Shown here piece after piece: positions 1 through 7,094 of a stretch of 32,701 nt of DNA (position 1 is the first letter of the stretch; the number at the start of each line of letters is the position of its first letter). The DNA comes from Candidatus Chaera renei. GTDB taxonomy: Bacteria > Patescibacteriota > Saccharimonadia > Saccharimonadales > Saccharimonadaceae. The position numbers and the translations under genes were made by a program. The notes under the pieces were generated by a model. It was not told where the DNA came from and did not search any database. It saw nothing but the letters and a program-made list of their open reading frames with translations. The stretch lies in the NCBI GenBank assembly GCA_004100265.1, contig SCKW01000003.1, forward strand, positions 1-32,701, read 5' to 3'.

Positions 1-176
1 ACGGTTGCCGGAGCCGAGCCGGCTCCCGCCACGGCCAGCACTATGCTAAGCGTGCTGACCAGCCCGTCGTTGATGCCAAGCACCGCCGCCCTAGCGGCAC
101 CGCGCTGCACCTGAAGCGCCCGTTTTTTCAGCAGCTGGTTGTCCCGTTCGTCAAAAGAATGATCGTGCGTAGTCAT
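1..176 (-). CDS. VIT-family membrane transporter, N-terminal part (runs off the window)
   Basis: This is the first 58 codons of a gene that continues beyond the left edge. It starts with ATG at 176, and the peptide has a polar, His/Asp-containing head followed by AAVLGINDGLVSTLSIVLAV at about residues 33-52. That motif is the hallmark of the first transmembrane helix of the VIT1/CCC1 family, membrane carriers for iron or manganese. Substrate cannot be judged from the fragment. The gene lies 81 bp downstream of the Clp-like gene on the same strand. The intervening bases are AT-rich and could hold a promoter, but I see no clear boxes. Confidence 0.8.
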   Translation of the reverse strand, partial: MTTHDHSFDERDNQLLKKRALQVQRGAARAAVLGINDGLVSTLSIVLAVAGAGSAPAT

Positions 177-257
177 AAATAAAAATAAATTGTTTTTGGC
201 GTGATTTAGTAATCTTTAAATACAGCGACAGACCACCTTATTTTAACAGATAAAAAT

Positions 258-2681
258 TTAGGGCTCCAGCAAATCGGAAGACTTAACCTCGATCACGCTG
301 CCGGGAGCCGCGCCGCCCGAAAGGATTTTTTTGGCCACCAGATTTTCAACGTTGCGCTGCACCACCCGCCGCAGCGGCCGGGCGCCCAGTCTGGCGTCAT
401 AGCCTTGTTCGATCAGCCAGTCTTTGGCGTCATCGGCCAGGCGCAGGCTGATTTTTTGCAGCGCCAGGTTGCGGTTGATGCCGGCAAGAATCAGATCCAC
501 CACCTGCCGCAATTCGTCTTTGCCTAGCGGCTTGAAGATAATAACGTCATCGAAACGGTTGATAAACTCCGGCCTGAATTGGCCCGACGAGATTAGTTGG
601 TTAACCAGTTGATCGCCGAACCGCTCGGGCTGTTGGCCGGCCTCTACCAGCTGGCGAATGGTGTCGGCTCCGGCATTGCTGGTGGCAATGATAATAGCGT
701 CTCTGAAGCTTATTTGGCGATTGCCGGAATCGCGCAAAACGCCCTCGTCAATCATTTGCAGCAGCAAGCTTCTAACCGCGTCGTGAGCCTTTTCGATCTC
801 GTCTAACAGCACCACGCTGAAGGGCTGCTTGCTGATTTGAGCCGCCAGGCTGAAGCCGTTGGTTTCGCCGGCGTCAATCAGTCGGGCGGTATCACCGGCG
901 CCCGAGAATTCGTTCATATCAAGTCGCACCAGCCGGTCCTCGCCGCCAAAATAAACCTCGGCCAGAGCTTTGCTGAGCTCGGTTTTGCCCACGCCGGTGG
1001 GGCCGAGCATTAAAAAGGTGCCAACCGGCCTGTCGGGGTTGCGTACCCCCGACCTGGCTCTTCTTAGCGCGTCGCTGACAGCGGCTACCGCCTGGGTTTG
1101 GTTAACCATGCGCTGATGAATCAGCTCCTCTAGTTTTAGCAGTTTCTGTTTTTCTGCCGCGGAGTCAACTGGCGCTACCTTAACACCGGTTGACTCTTCC
1201 AGCGCCGCCTGCACCGAAGCCGCCGTGACCAGCCCCGAATCCGCCAGTGCGGCCGACGACTCCAAAAGCTTGATGGCGCCGCCCGGCAGAGCCAGATCGC
1301 GCAAATAGCGGCGGCTTAGGCGAACGGCTTCGCGCACCGCCTGAAACATATAAGTGACATGTCTTTTAAATTCCAGTATGGTCAACTGGCTAAAAATAAT
1401 ATCGAGCATTTCGTCGTCGGACGGCTCGCCCAGATTCAGGCGGCTGATCGCGGCGGCCAGGGCCGGGTTGCGGCGGCCGATCTGCAGCCAGCGCTGTTCG
1501 TCCATAATCAGAATCATCGGCAGATTGCCCGCCTCAAGTACCGGATTCAGCAGCTTGGATAGATCGACCGAGCCTATGCCATCCTCTAAAAACAGCTGGG
1601 CGTCATCCAGGCAGACTATAACGTTTTTGGCGCGGTAGGCCTCGACCAGCAGGGCGCCGACCAACTGCTCAAGGTCGCCCCGGCCCTTGGCGCGGGCAAT
1701 TAAAGAGGCGGCGTCCAAACTGACAACCTGGTTAAAACGCAGCCGGTCAGGCACAGACTGGTCAGCGGCGTCAAGCAGCCTGGCGGCGAACACCTCAACC
1801 ATTTTGGTTTTGCCCGAACCCAAGGGACCAACTACCGCCGCGGCACGCCTGTCGGACTGCCCCAGCACGGCCAGCAGCTGTTCGATCAGTTTTTGATGGC
1901 TGGCCACCTGGTGAGCCACGGCCGGATCGCGCCGGCCGCGCACGCCAAGCGGCCGCCCGAAGCGCTCCAGCAGAGGCGTGTAGCCAAATGACCAGTCACG
2001 GGCCAGGCCGCCGTCGTAAACCGGACGGTGGTAGTCGTAAACCAACCGGTTTAAATAGGCGTACCAGCGGACGGCCGCCAATAAATCGCCCTCGTCAAGT
2101 TGCAATCTGGCGATCACTCCTTTGACAACCGGGTTAACGCGCAACATAGCCACCGACACGCACAGGGCCGACAGCTCGCTGGCACCGCTTAGCAGGCGCA
2201 GGCTATCGGCTTCGCGCCAGACGGCGGCCAGATCGGCCGGATTATCAGAGGCAGTTTGTTCGAGCAACGACGGCGCGATACCGAACCGGGCGGCTAAAAA
2301 CAGGCCGCCGGAAGTTCTGGACAGGCAGCCAGCCAAAGTTTTCGGGGTCAGTCTGCCCGGCGCCGTGGGTAATATCCCCAAAAGACCGGCTTCCAGCATA
2401 CCGTCTATGCTGCCCGCCGCCGCAGGCAGCCGTTGCAGTTCGCCCTGGTACCACAGCAGCAACAGCAGCGGCAAGACGGCTATAGCCAGCGCCAACCAGC
2501 CGACGGCCAAAGAGCGCGCCAGCAAGTACGCGCCCGCCGCCGCCAGGACCACGATTAAGCCGGCAGTCAAAAACCTAACCGGCGGCCTTCCCAAGAGAGC
2601 GCTCAGACGCGCCTTTTGCGCTCTGACGCTGTTTAAGTTCAAATTCAAATCTGTCGCCACGGCACCCACCCGATCAGCCAT
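258..2681 (-). CDS. Membrane-anchored Clp-like (ClpA/B/C-type) double AAA+ ATPase
   Basis: An 807-residue protein with two hydrophobic helices near the N-terminus (about residues 38-77), a poorly conserved region, then two AAA+ modules. Module 1 has Walker A GPLGSGKT (about 285-292) and Walker B VIVCLDDAQ (about 354-362). Module 2 has Walker A GPTGVGKT (about 560-567), Walker B VVLLDEIEKAH (about 623-633), sensor TSNAG and the arginine-finger stretch RPEFINRF, then a Clp D2-small domain with DARLGARPLRR. This is the HSP100/Clp fold. The usual pore-loop motifs (KYRG in D1, GYVGY in D2) are replaced by AKGRGD and AGETNGF, so classical substrate threading is uncertain. I chose ATG at 2681; an upstream TTG at 2723 would add 14 residues. 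The start overlaps the end of the preceding membrane-protein gene by 37 bp, so the two are probably co-transcribed. Confidence 0.85.
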   Translation of the reverse strand: MADRVGAVATDLNLNLNSVRAQKARLSALLGRPPVRFLTAGLIVVLAAAGAYLLARSLAVGWLALAIAVLPLLLLLWYQGELQRLPAAAGSIDGMLEAGLLGILPTAPGRLTPKTLAGCLSRTSGGLFLAARFGIAPSLLEQTASDNPADLAAVWREADSLRLLSGASELSALCVSVAMLRVNPVVKGVIARLQLDEGDLLAAVRWYAYLNRLVYDYHRPVYDGGLARDWSFGYTPLLERFGRPLGVRGRRDPAVAHQVASHQKLIEQLLAVLGQSDRRAAAVVGPLGSGKTKMVEVFAARLLDAADQSVPDRLRFNQVVSLDAASLIARAKGRGDLEQLVGALLVEAYRAKNVIVCLDDAQLFLEDGIGSVDLSKLLNPVLEAGNLPMILIMDEQRWLQIGRRNPALAAAISRLNLGEPSDDEMLDIIFSQLTILEFKRHVTYMFQAVREAVRLSRRYLRDLALPGGAIKLLESSAALADSGLVTAASVQAALEESTGVKVAPVDSAAEKQKLLKLEELIHQRMVNQTQAVAAVSDALRRARSGVRNPDRPVGTFLMLGPTGVGKTELSKALAEVYFGGEDRLVRLDMNEFSGAGDTARLIDAGETNGFSLAAQISKQPFSVVLLDEIEKAHDAVRSLLLQMIDEGVLRDSGNRQISFRDAIIIATSNAGADTIRQLVEAGQQPERFGDQLVNQLISSGQFRPEFINRFDDVIIFKPLGKDELRQVVDLILAGINRNLALQKISLRLADDAKDWLIEQGYDARLGARPLRRVVQRNVENLVAKKILSGGAAPGSVIEVKSSDLLEP

Positions 2682-3040
2682 AAAACCGCCAACACCGGCG
2701 GCAACAGTGGCAGCAGCGGCCAAATAATCAGCCGCAAGGCTCCCGCCAGGCTTACCGCCAGTATCACCAAACCGCCGGCCAGCACCGTGAACAGCCGAAT
2801 GACGGCGCCGATCGCCCGCGACAGCTGCCGGTCAAACCACGCCCGAGCCATAACGCCAAGCGGCCCCTGCGACGGCACCTCTCCGGAAATACCCTTAAAG
2901 GGATTGATCAGCGTCTTAAGCAACAGGCCGATCGAGAAAAAATCAGCCGTCCGCCTGAATTGAGCGGCCACTTCCGACATCTGCAGCGACCAGCCGCCGC
3001 CATACCACCAAGCCACAAAGGCAGCCACAAGCATGAGCAT
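2645..3040 (-). CDS. Small integral membrane protein upstream of the Clp-like ATPase
   Basis: A 131-residue protein with a hydrophobic N-terminal segment, a central amphipathic part (NPFKGISGEVPSQGPLG) and a long hydrophobic C-terminal half holding two probable transmembrane helices. I do not recognise the family. ATG at 3040 is preceded by GGTGGAG with 9 nt spacing, a good ribosome binding site; a GTG at 3055 would add five residues. It overlaps the following Clp-like gene by 37 bp, which suggests translational coupling and perhaps a physical complex of the two membrane proteins. It is divergent from murT. Confidence 0.7.
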   Translation of the reverse strand: MLMLVAAFVAWWYGGGWSLQMSEVAAQFRRTADFFSIGLLLKTLINPFKGISGEVPSQGPLGVMARAWFDRQLSRAIGAVIRLFTVLAGGLVILAVSLAGALRLIIWPLLPLLPPVLAVLWLIGWVPWRQI

Positions 3041-3089
3041 ATTGTAACACTCCACCTCTGTATGACATAGCCCCGCCGTAATCGTTTTT

Positions 3090-3098
3090 TGTTATGAT
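3090..3098 (+). promoter_or_regulatory. Extended -10 promoter for murT-gatD
   Basis: TGTTATGAT fits an extended -10 box (TGn plus TATGAT). It ends 15 nt before the murT ATG. No -35 match is visible. An AGAGG stretch between the box and the ATG can serve as ribosome binding site. Confidence 0.5.
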
Positions 3099-3113
3099 GG
3101 TTGCTAGAGGTTT

Positions 3114-4424
3114 ATGAAGCGCAAACACGTTATAGCCGTAGGCAAAGCCGTACAACGGTTAGCTTCGCTGCGCGGAGGAGGCTCGGCTTTGCCAGGCCTG
3201 GTCGTTGAAAAGCTGGACCGGTCGTTCGTTAATCACGCCTTGGGGCAACTGCCCGAAGGAATAGTGGTAGTAACCGGCACCAACGGCAAGACCACCACTA
3301 CCAAAATGATCGCCGAAATTCTTCGCGGCAGTGGCAAAAAGGTGTTCACCAACCCAACCGGCAGCAATTTTAGCCGGGGAGTGGCGGCTGCCCTGCTGAG
3401 ACAGATCAACCGTGACGGCCGGCTGGAAGCCGATTTGGCGGTATTGGAGCTCGACGAGGCCCATGCCGTATCCTTTACCCGCCAGTTGCCGCCGCGCGCC
3501 GTGCTGGTGCTTAACGTTATGCGCGACCAGCTTGACCGTTTTGGCGAAATCGACCACACCGCCCGTTTGCTGGCCAAGGTGGTCGCCTCGGCCCGCCAGT
3601 TCGCCGTGCTGAACCGCGACGACGCCAGGGTACTTGGCCTAGCCAAACAGTCTGACGCTGCCAGACGGCTGAATATTAATTATTTCGGCGCGGACGAAAG
3701 CTTAAGACGGCTGTTCGTCAGTGACGACGAGCTACATGGCGGAGACATTAAAGCGCCGGCGGGGCGTCTTCCCCGGACTGAAGCGCCGCCGCTGAGATCC
3801 GGCGACGTTATCTTGAAGTCAATTACCCCCAAAGGGGCCGTTTACCAGATGGGTAAGGCCGATTATGCCGCCTCGCCGCGCCTAGAGGGCGCTCATAATC
3901 TGCTCAACGCCGCGGCGGCCCTGACGGTTTGCCGACGGCTTGTCAGCGCCAGCCAGCCCGAAGAGCTGATTAAGTTGCTAGAAAAAGTCGAGCCGGCATT
4001 CGGGCGGGGCGAAGTTTTTAGCGTTAACGGCCGGCCGCTCGAGCTGATCTTGGTCAAAAACCCGGCCGGTTTCCGCCTGAGTCTGGCCGCCGAACGCCAC
4101 GACAAGGCGGCGGTGATGATCGCCATTAACGACCGTTTTGCCGACGGGCGCGACATGTCGTGGCTGTGGGACGTTGACTTTTCGGGCCTGCAAGCCGGCG
4201 GCGTGCAAATGGTCGGCGGCTTGCGCGCCTACGACATGGCGCTCAGACTGCAGTACGACGAAGTCAGGGTAGGCCGAGTAGAACCAAATCTGACCAAGGC
4301 CACTGGGCAGTTTGTTGAAACCATGGCGCGCTATCGGGGCGGTTATATTTTTTGCACCTACACCGCCATGCTGACGATCAGGCGCCGCCTGGCGCGTTAC
4401 ACGAAAGTGGAGCCGGTTTTATGA
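3114..4424 (+). CDS. murT: Lipid II isoglutaminyl synthase, Mur ligase-like subunit MurT
   Basis: A 436-residue Mur-ligase-fold protein. The P-loop VVTGTNGKTTTT (about 52-63) activates the D-glutamate of lipid II with ATP. The mid-domain residues LELDEAHA and NVMRDQLDRFGEIDHTA follow, and the C-terminal DUF1727-type domain contains NDRFADGRDMSWLWDVDF, where known MurT proteins place the Asp that completes the GatD catalytic triad. With GatD it converts the stem-peptide D-iGlu to D-iGln on the inner face of the membrane. The four-cysteine zinc ribbon found in the middle domain of Staphylococcus MurT is absent; the region from about residue 180 to 280 has no cysteine cluster. The gene overlaps gatD by 4 bp (ATGA). 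The start has AGAGG a few bases upstream. Confidence 0.93.
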   Translation: MKRKHVIAVGKAVQRLASLRGGGSALPGLVVEKLDRSFVNHALGQLPEGIVVVTGTNGKTTTTKMIAEILRGSGKKVFTNPTGSNFSRGVAAALLRQINRDGRLEADLAVLELDEAHAVSFTRQLPPRAVLVLNVMRDQLDRFGEIDHTARLLAKVVASARQFAVLNRDDARVLGLAKQSDAARRLNINYFGADESLRRLFVSDDELHGGDIKAPAGRLPRTEAPPLRSGDVILKSITPKGAVYQMGKADYAASPRLEGAHNLLNAAAALTVCRRLVSASQPEELIKLLEKVEPAFGRGEVFSVNGRPLELILVKNPAGFRLSLAAERHDKAAVMIAINDRFADGRDMSWLWDVDFSGLQAGGVQMVGGLRAYDMALRLQYDEVRVGRVEPNLTKATGQFVETMARYRGGYIFCTYTAMLTIRRRLARYTKVEPVL

Positions 4425-5146
4425 GCGTTAAACCTAAAAAGGTTCGACTGTTGCAGCTCTATCCCCACCAGATGAATATTTACGGCGACCGCGGTAACGC
4501 TCTGGCCATTATCAAACGGCTGGAATGGCACGGCTACCAGCCCGAGTTGGTTTACCACCACCCGGGCGGCCAGTTCCCGGACCAGGTTGATCTGGTGATC
4601 GGCGGCGGCGGCCAGGATTCCGGCCAAGAGAAAGTGCAAAGCGACCTGCAGCTTATCGGCCCCGAGCTTCATCGCCTGGCCGAAGACGGCGTGCCGATGT
4701 TGATGATTTGCGGCCTGTACCAGCTGTTCGGCCGGTTTTTCAAAACCGCCGAAGGCAAAATCATCAAGGGTATCGGCCTGCTGGCCGCCGAAACACACGC
4801 CGGGCCTAAGCGGCTGATTGGCAACATTCTGATTAACAGCGACTTCGGCGAGATCATCGGCTACGAAAATCACAGCGGCCAGACGTTTTTAGACGACCCG
4901 TCGCAAGCGCTTGGCACGGTTATCAAAGGAGCCGGCAATAACGGAGCCGACAAAACCGAAGGGGCCCGCTACCAAAACGTGATCGGCAGCTACCTGCACG
5001 GCTCGCTGCTGCCCAAAAATCCCATTTTAGCCGATTGGCTGATCGAAAGAGCCGTCACGCGCCGTTTCGGCGAATTCGGCGGCAATGTCATTGACGACGG
5101 TTTTGCCCACGCCGCCAGGCGGGCAGCCAAAGCACGCCCCCGTTAA
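4421..5146 (+). CDS. gatD: Lipid II isoglutaminyl synthase, glutaminase subunit GatD
   Basis: A 241-residue class I glutamine amidotransferase of the CobB/CobQ type. GGGGQDSGQ at about 61-69 is the family motif, Cys97 in MICGLYQLFG is the expected nucleophile, and His194 in SYLHGSLLPKNP is the expected catalytic histidine. It releases ammonia from glutamine and passes it to MurT. I chose ATG at 4421 because it overlaps the murT stop (ATGA) and the protein then begins directly before the conserved LLQLYPHQMNIYGDRGN. A longer reading from 4352 would lie inside murT. Transcription should come from the murT promoter. Confidence 0.94.
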   Translation: MSVKPKKVRLLQLYPHQMNIYGDRGNALAIIKRLEWHGYQPELVYHHPGGQFPDQVDLVIGGGGQDSGQEKVQSDLQLIGPELHRLAEDGVPMLMICGLYQLFGRFFKTAEGKIIKGIGLLAAETHAGPKRLIGNILINSDFGEIIGYENHSGQTFLDDPSQALGTVIKGAGNNGADKTEGARYQNVIGSYLHGSLLPKNPILADWLIERAVTRRFGEFGGNVIDDGFAHAARRAAKARPR

Positions 5147-5154
5147 CTTTCAAA

Positions 5155-5200
5155 ACCATTACAAAGCCATCAAGTTTAATCTTCATGCCCTTGTAATGGT
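5155..5200. repeat. 10-bp perfect inverted repeat at the 3' end of tRNA-Pro(CGG)
   Basis: ACCATTACAA at 5155-5164 and TTGTAATGGT at 5191-5200 are exact inverted copies separated by 26 bp. The right arm contains the encoded ACCA end of the tRNA. It lies between the convergent gatD and tRNA-Pro genes and may act as a processing or termination structure. There is no T-run, so it is not a classical terminator. Confidence 0.5.
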
Positions 5201-5274
5201 CGGGGTGATCCGATTTGAACGGACGACCTCAGCGTCCCGAACGCTGCGCGCTAGCCAGGCTGCGCCACACCCCG
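5197..5274 (-). tRNA. tRNA-Pro (anticodon CGG), CCA encoded
   Basis: On the minus strand this folds as a standard cloverleaf. The acceptor stem is CGGGGTG/CACCCCG, the anticodon stem CAGCG/CGCTG encloses the loop TTCGGGA with anticodon CGG, and the T-loop is TTCAAAT. Discriminator A and CCA are encoded at 5200-5197. It shares 29 bp at its 5' half (5246-5274) exactly with the second tRNA-Pro at 6604-6632. Confidence 0.96.
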
Positions 5275-5347
5275 GTTGTACTTGAGCCGACATTTATTAT
5301 CTCCGTAAACCGCCTGGTTGTCCATAGGCCGAAGCCGCCCCGCCGGG

Positions 5348-5355
5348 TGTATAAT
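5348..5355 (+). promoter_or_regulatory. -10 box upstream of the membrane microprotein
   Basis: TGTATAAT at 5348-5355 contains a consensus TATAAT 35 nt before the ATG at 5391. The -35 region is not convincing. Confidence 0.45.
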
Positions 5356-5390
5356 TTAGGCGTACCAAATAAACTAAGGGGGTATAAAAG

Positions 5391-5525
5391 ATGATGGATT
5401 ATAACGCCATGTACGGCACCGGCGGCTCGATGATGTTCTTCGCCTGGCTGACCTACCTTCTGGTAACCGTGGTGCTGGTACTGGCCGCAATCGCCTTGTG
5501 GAAGTACATTACCGGCAAAAAGTAA
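5391..5525 (+). CDS. 44-residue single-pass membrane microprotein
   Basis: This short gene has a -10 box upstream and a purine-rich ribosome binding site (AAGGGGG) about 8 nt before the ATG. The peptide begins MMDYNAMYGTGGSMMFF and continues with one hydrophobic helix (about residues 16-38), ending WKYITGKK with a positive tail. The Met/Gly/Tyr-rich head resembles small bacterial membrane proteins of unknown role, such as SHOCT-linked ones, but there is no SHOCT domain here. It lies between the two tRNA-Pro genes and converges on the HsdR-N-like gene. I assign no function. The gene is inferred from start signals and coding character only. Confidence 0.6.
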   Translation: MMDYNAMYGTGGSMMFFAWLTYLLVTVVLVLAAIALWKYITGKK

Positions 5526-5631
5526 GGGGGTGCCACGGACTTAATGCCAGCAGCAAAGGACGTAGTTTACGCGGCTTGGGGTTGAGCGACGAGTTTTTAC
5601 CTAGAAAAATCCATTGGCTTCGCTGTCTCGG

Positions 5632-6357
5632 CTATTGGGGGGTAGCTTCTTGTCTTATCGCTTTCTTTTTCGCTCGAAGCCGAGGTTTTGGAAACTCAAC
5701 CTTATTCGCAATAACCTGGTAAAGCGAAGTGGCCACGTCTTCAATTTGAAAATAAATGCCCGTCTGTTCTTTGAGGTCACTACGTAATCGCTTAACGACT
5801 TCTTCAGAATATAGCAGTTTTGATAGATTGTCAGGATTAAGCGCATTTGTACGCTTCCAAAATGTTTCCAACTCGTTACGCACAACGGCTTTTTTCGTAA
5901 GATGCCACAAAAGCTCTGGTGCTTTTTTAAAATCATCACTATTCATGAAATCGAGTTTAAATATAAGCGTTGTAGTTATTGGTTTGGCAAAGTTTACTCG
6001 ATAAAGCTGAACTTCTCGGCCGTTAAGTAACAGTATCCAATCAATGCCTTCGTTGGCGGCATAGGCTAAACTCTGTCGCAGATGCTTATCGTTGATATCC
6101 AATTCGATAGATTTCACCTCTACTACGAAGTGCTTCTTGCGCTTCAATTGAATTACATAATCTGCGTATTCTGACTTTATGCGGTACTCGGTTCTGATTT
6201 CTTCCAACTCTTGATAGCCAAGTATATCCGTCAAGAAGCTGTTGATCATGATGCGAGTATCGGCTTCGTTGTGGCTTGAAAAGTCTTTCCTCAGATACTT
6301 TCGCCTATAGACCTTGAGCTGTTCTTTTAGAGTCTTGAGCTGGTTCGCAGTTGCCAT
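5632..6357 (-). CDS. Orphan HsdR-N-like (type I restriction enzyme R-subunit N-terminal) putative nuclease
   Basis: A 241-residue protein from ATG at 6357. The core from about residue 29 to 125 matches the HSDR_N_2 pattern: ADTRIMINSFLTDILGY, then YADYVIQLKRKKHFVVEVKS, then HLRQSLAYAANEGIDWILLLNG and VQLYRV. The spaced acidic residues and EVK (D-x(n)-EVK) are those of the PD-(D/E)XK nuclease fold. No helicase or specificity domain follows, and no methyltransferase gene is nearby, so this is not a complete restriction system. The gene is visibly AT-richer than its neighbours and sits alone between two tRNA-Pro genes, which suggests acquisition by transfer. An ATG at 6381 would add eight residues. 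Substrate unknown; it could also be a regulatory or inactive relative. Confidence 0.75.
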   Translation of the reverse strand: MATANQLKTLKEQLKVYRRKYLRKDFSSHNEADTRIMINSFLTDILGYQELEEIRTEYRIKSEYADYVIQLKRKKHFVVEVKSIELDINDKHLRQSLAYAANEGIDWILLLNGREVQLYRVNFAKPITTTLIFKLDFMNSDDFKKAPELLWHLTKKAVVRNELETFWKRTNALNPDNLSKLLYSEEVVKRLRSDLKEQTGIYFQIEDVATSLYQVIANKVEFPKPRLRAKKKAIRQEATPQ

Positions 6358-6554
6358 AATTTTACACTTAATACTTTTCATATTAAACCATATCTCATCT
6401 AATCGATACCTAGTCGTTGATAATTCTTCATTACGGATGAGGCGATAAGTCGCCAATTGATGAAGGTGGGGGCTGCTTCTCAAACTTTGTGTTTGGAGCC
6501 GCTATACTAGTGAGTCTTTCGATTGGTGTCTCAAGATACGATGGTCGTCTAACT

Positions 6555-6632
6555 TGGTCGGGGTGAGAGGATTTGAACCTCCGGCCTCGCGGTCCCAAAC
6601 CGCGCGCGCTAGCCAGGCTGCGCCACACCCCG
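6555..6632 (-). tRNA. tRNA-Pro (anticodon TGG), CCA encoded
   Basis: Minus-strand cloverleaf with acceptor stem CGGGGTG/CACCCCG, anticodon stem CGCGG/CCGCG and loop TTTGGGA giving anticodon TGG. The T-loop is TTCAAAT. Discriminator A and CCA are encoded at 6558-6555. It pairs with the CGG isoacceptor at 5197-5274; the two 5' halves are identical over 29 bp. Confidence 0.96.
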
Positions 6633-6662
6633 ATATTTACCATGCCCCGATAGTTTTAGCGG

Positions 6663-7037
6663 CTAACTCTCTTCGCTCGGCGGTTTTTGGCTGCCGTACA
6701 AATATTCGCTGATCACCGCCAGGTAGCGTTCGATTACCTGAAGTCTTCGATCAAGCGCCGTCACCTCGTGGCAAAGCTGAGGAATTTTGGCTAAATGGCC
6801 GCTCGCCTCGCCGCCATGCTGCCAGGGGTAACTGGGCATATGCATGGCGCCGACGTTACGGCTAAGCGCCCCGATCTGCCCTCGAACGTCTTCTATTTCT
6901 CCCCTGATAATGGCAAGCTGCTGCTCGATGCCGTTCAGACGGTCGGCGCGGCTGACAATACGGCCCATCAGATCGCGCAAGTTGCGAGTGGCATCCTGCA
7001 CGGCTCTTTGGACGTCGCCGTAATTGAGCTCCGCCAT
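6663..7037 (-). CDS. Small coiled-coil protein of unknown function
   Basis: A 124-residue protein that begins MAELNYGDVQRAVQDATRNL. Residues about 10-65 form heptad-rich helix (RADRLNGIEQQLAIIRGEIEDVRGQI), followed by a Pro/His-containing hinge and a second helical stretch (VTALDRRLQVIERYLAVISEYLYG). No enzymatic motif is seen and I do not recognise the family. The start is supported by an extended -10 box ending only 6 nt upstream, implying a leaderless mRNA. It follows rny on the same strand with a 57-bp gap but seems to have its own promoter. Confidence 0.65.
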   Translation of the reverse strand: MAELNYGDVQRAVQDATRNLRDLMGRIVSRADRLNGIEQQLAIIRGEIEDVRGQIGALSRNVGAMHMPSYPWQHGGEASGHLAKIPQLCHEVTALDRRLQVIERYLAVISEYLYGSQKPPSEES

Positions 7038-7043
7038 ACCTTT

Positions 7044-7052
7044 ACTATACCA
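7044..7052 (-). promoter_or_regulatory. Extended -10 box, coiled-coil gene (leaderless)
   Basis: On the minus strand the bases read TGGTATAGT, an extended -10. Only 6 nt separate it from the ATG at 7037, so the predicted start site is at the initiation codon itself. Confidence 0.5.
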
Positions 7053-7094
7053 CCAGGGGCCGCGGTTAGCTTGGTCAATTGCCGGCCGTCTTGC

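Noticed and set aside
2122-2727. 201-codon plus-strand open frame opposite the Clp-like gene
   Set aside because: Antisense shadow rich in Ser, Pro and Arg; the minus strand encodes a clear AAA+ protein.
5526-5631. A second microprotein gene after the 44-residue one
   Set aside because: Only a 13-codon frame without ribosome binding site is present in this gap.
5632-6357. A complete type I restriction-modification system
   Set aside because: Only the HsdR N-terminal nuclease-like domain is present; there is no helicase part, HsdM or HsdS.
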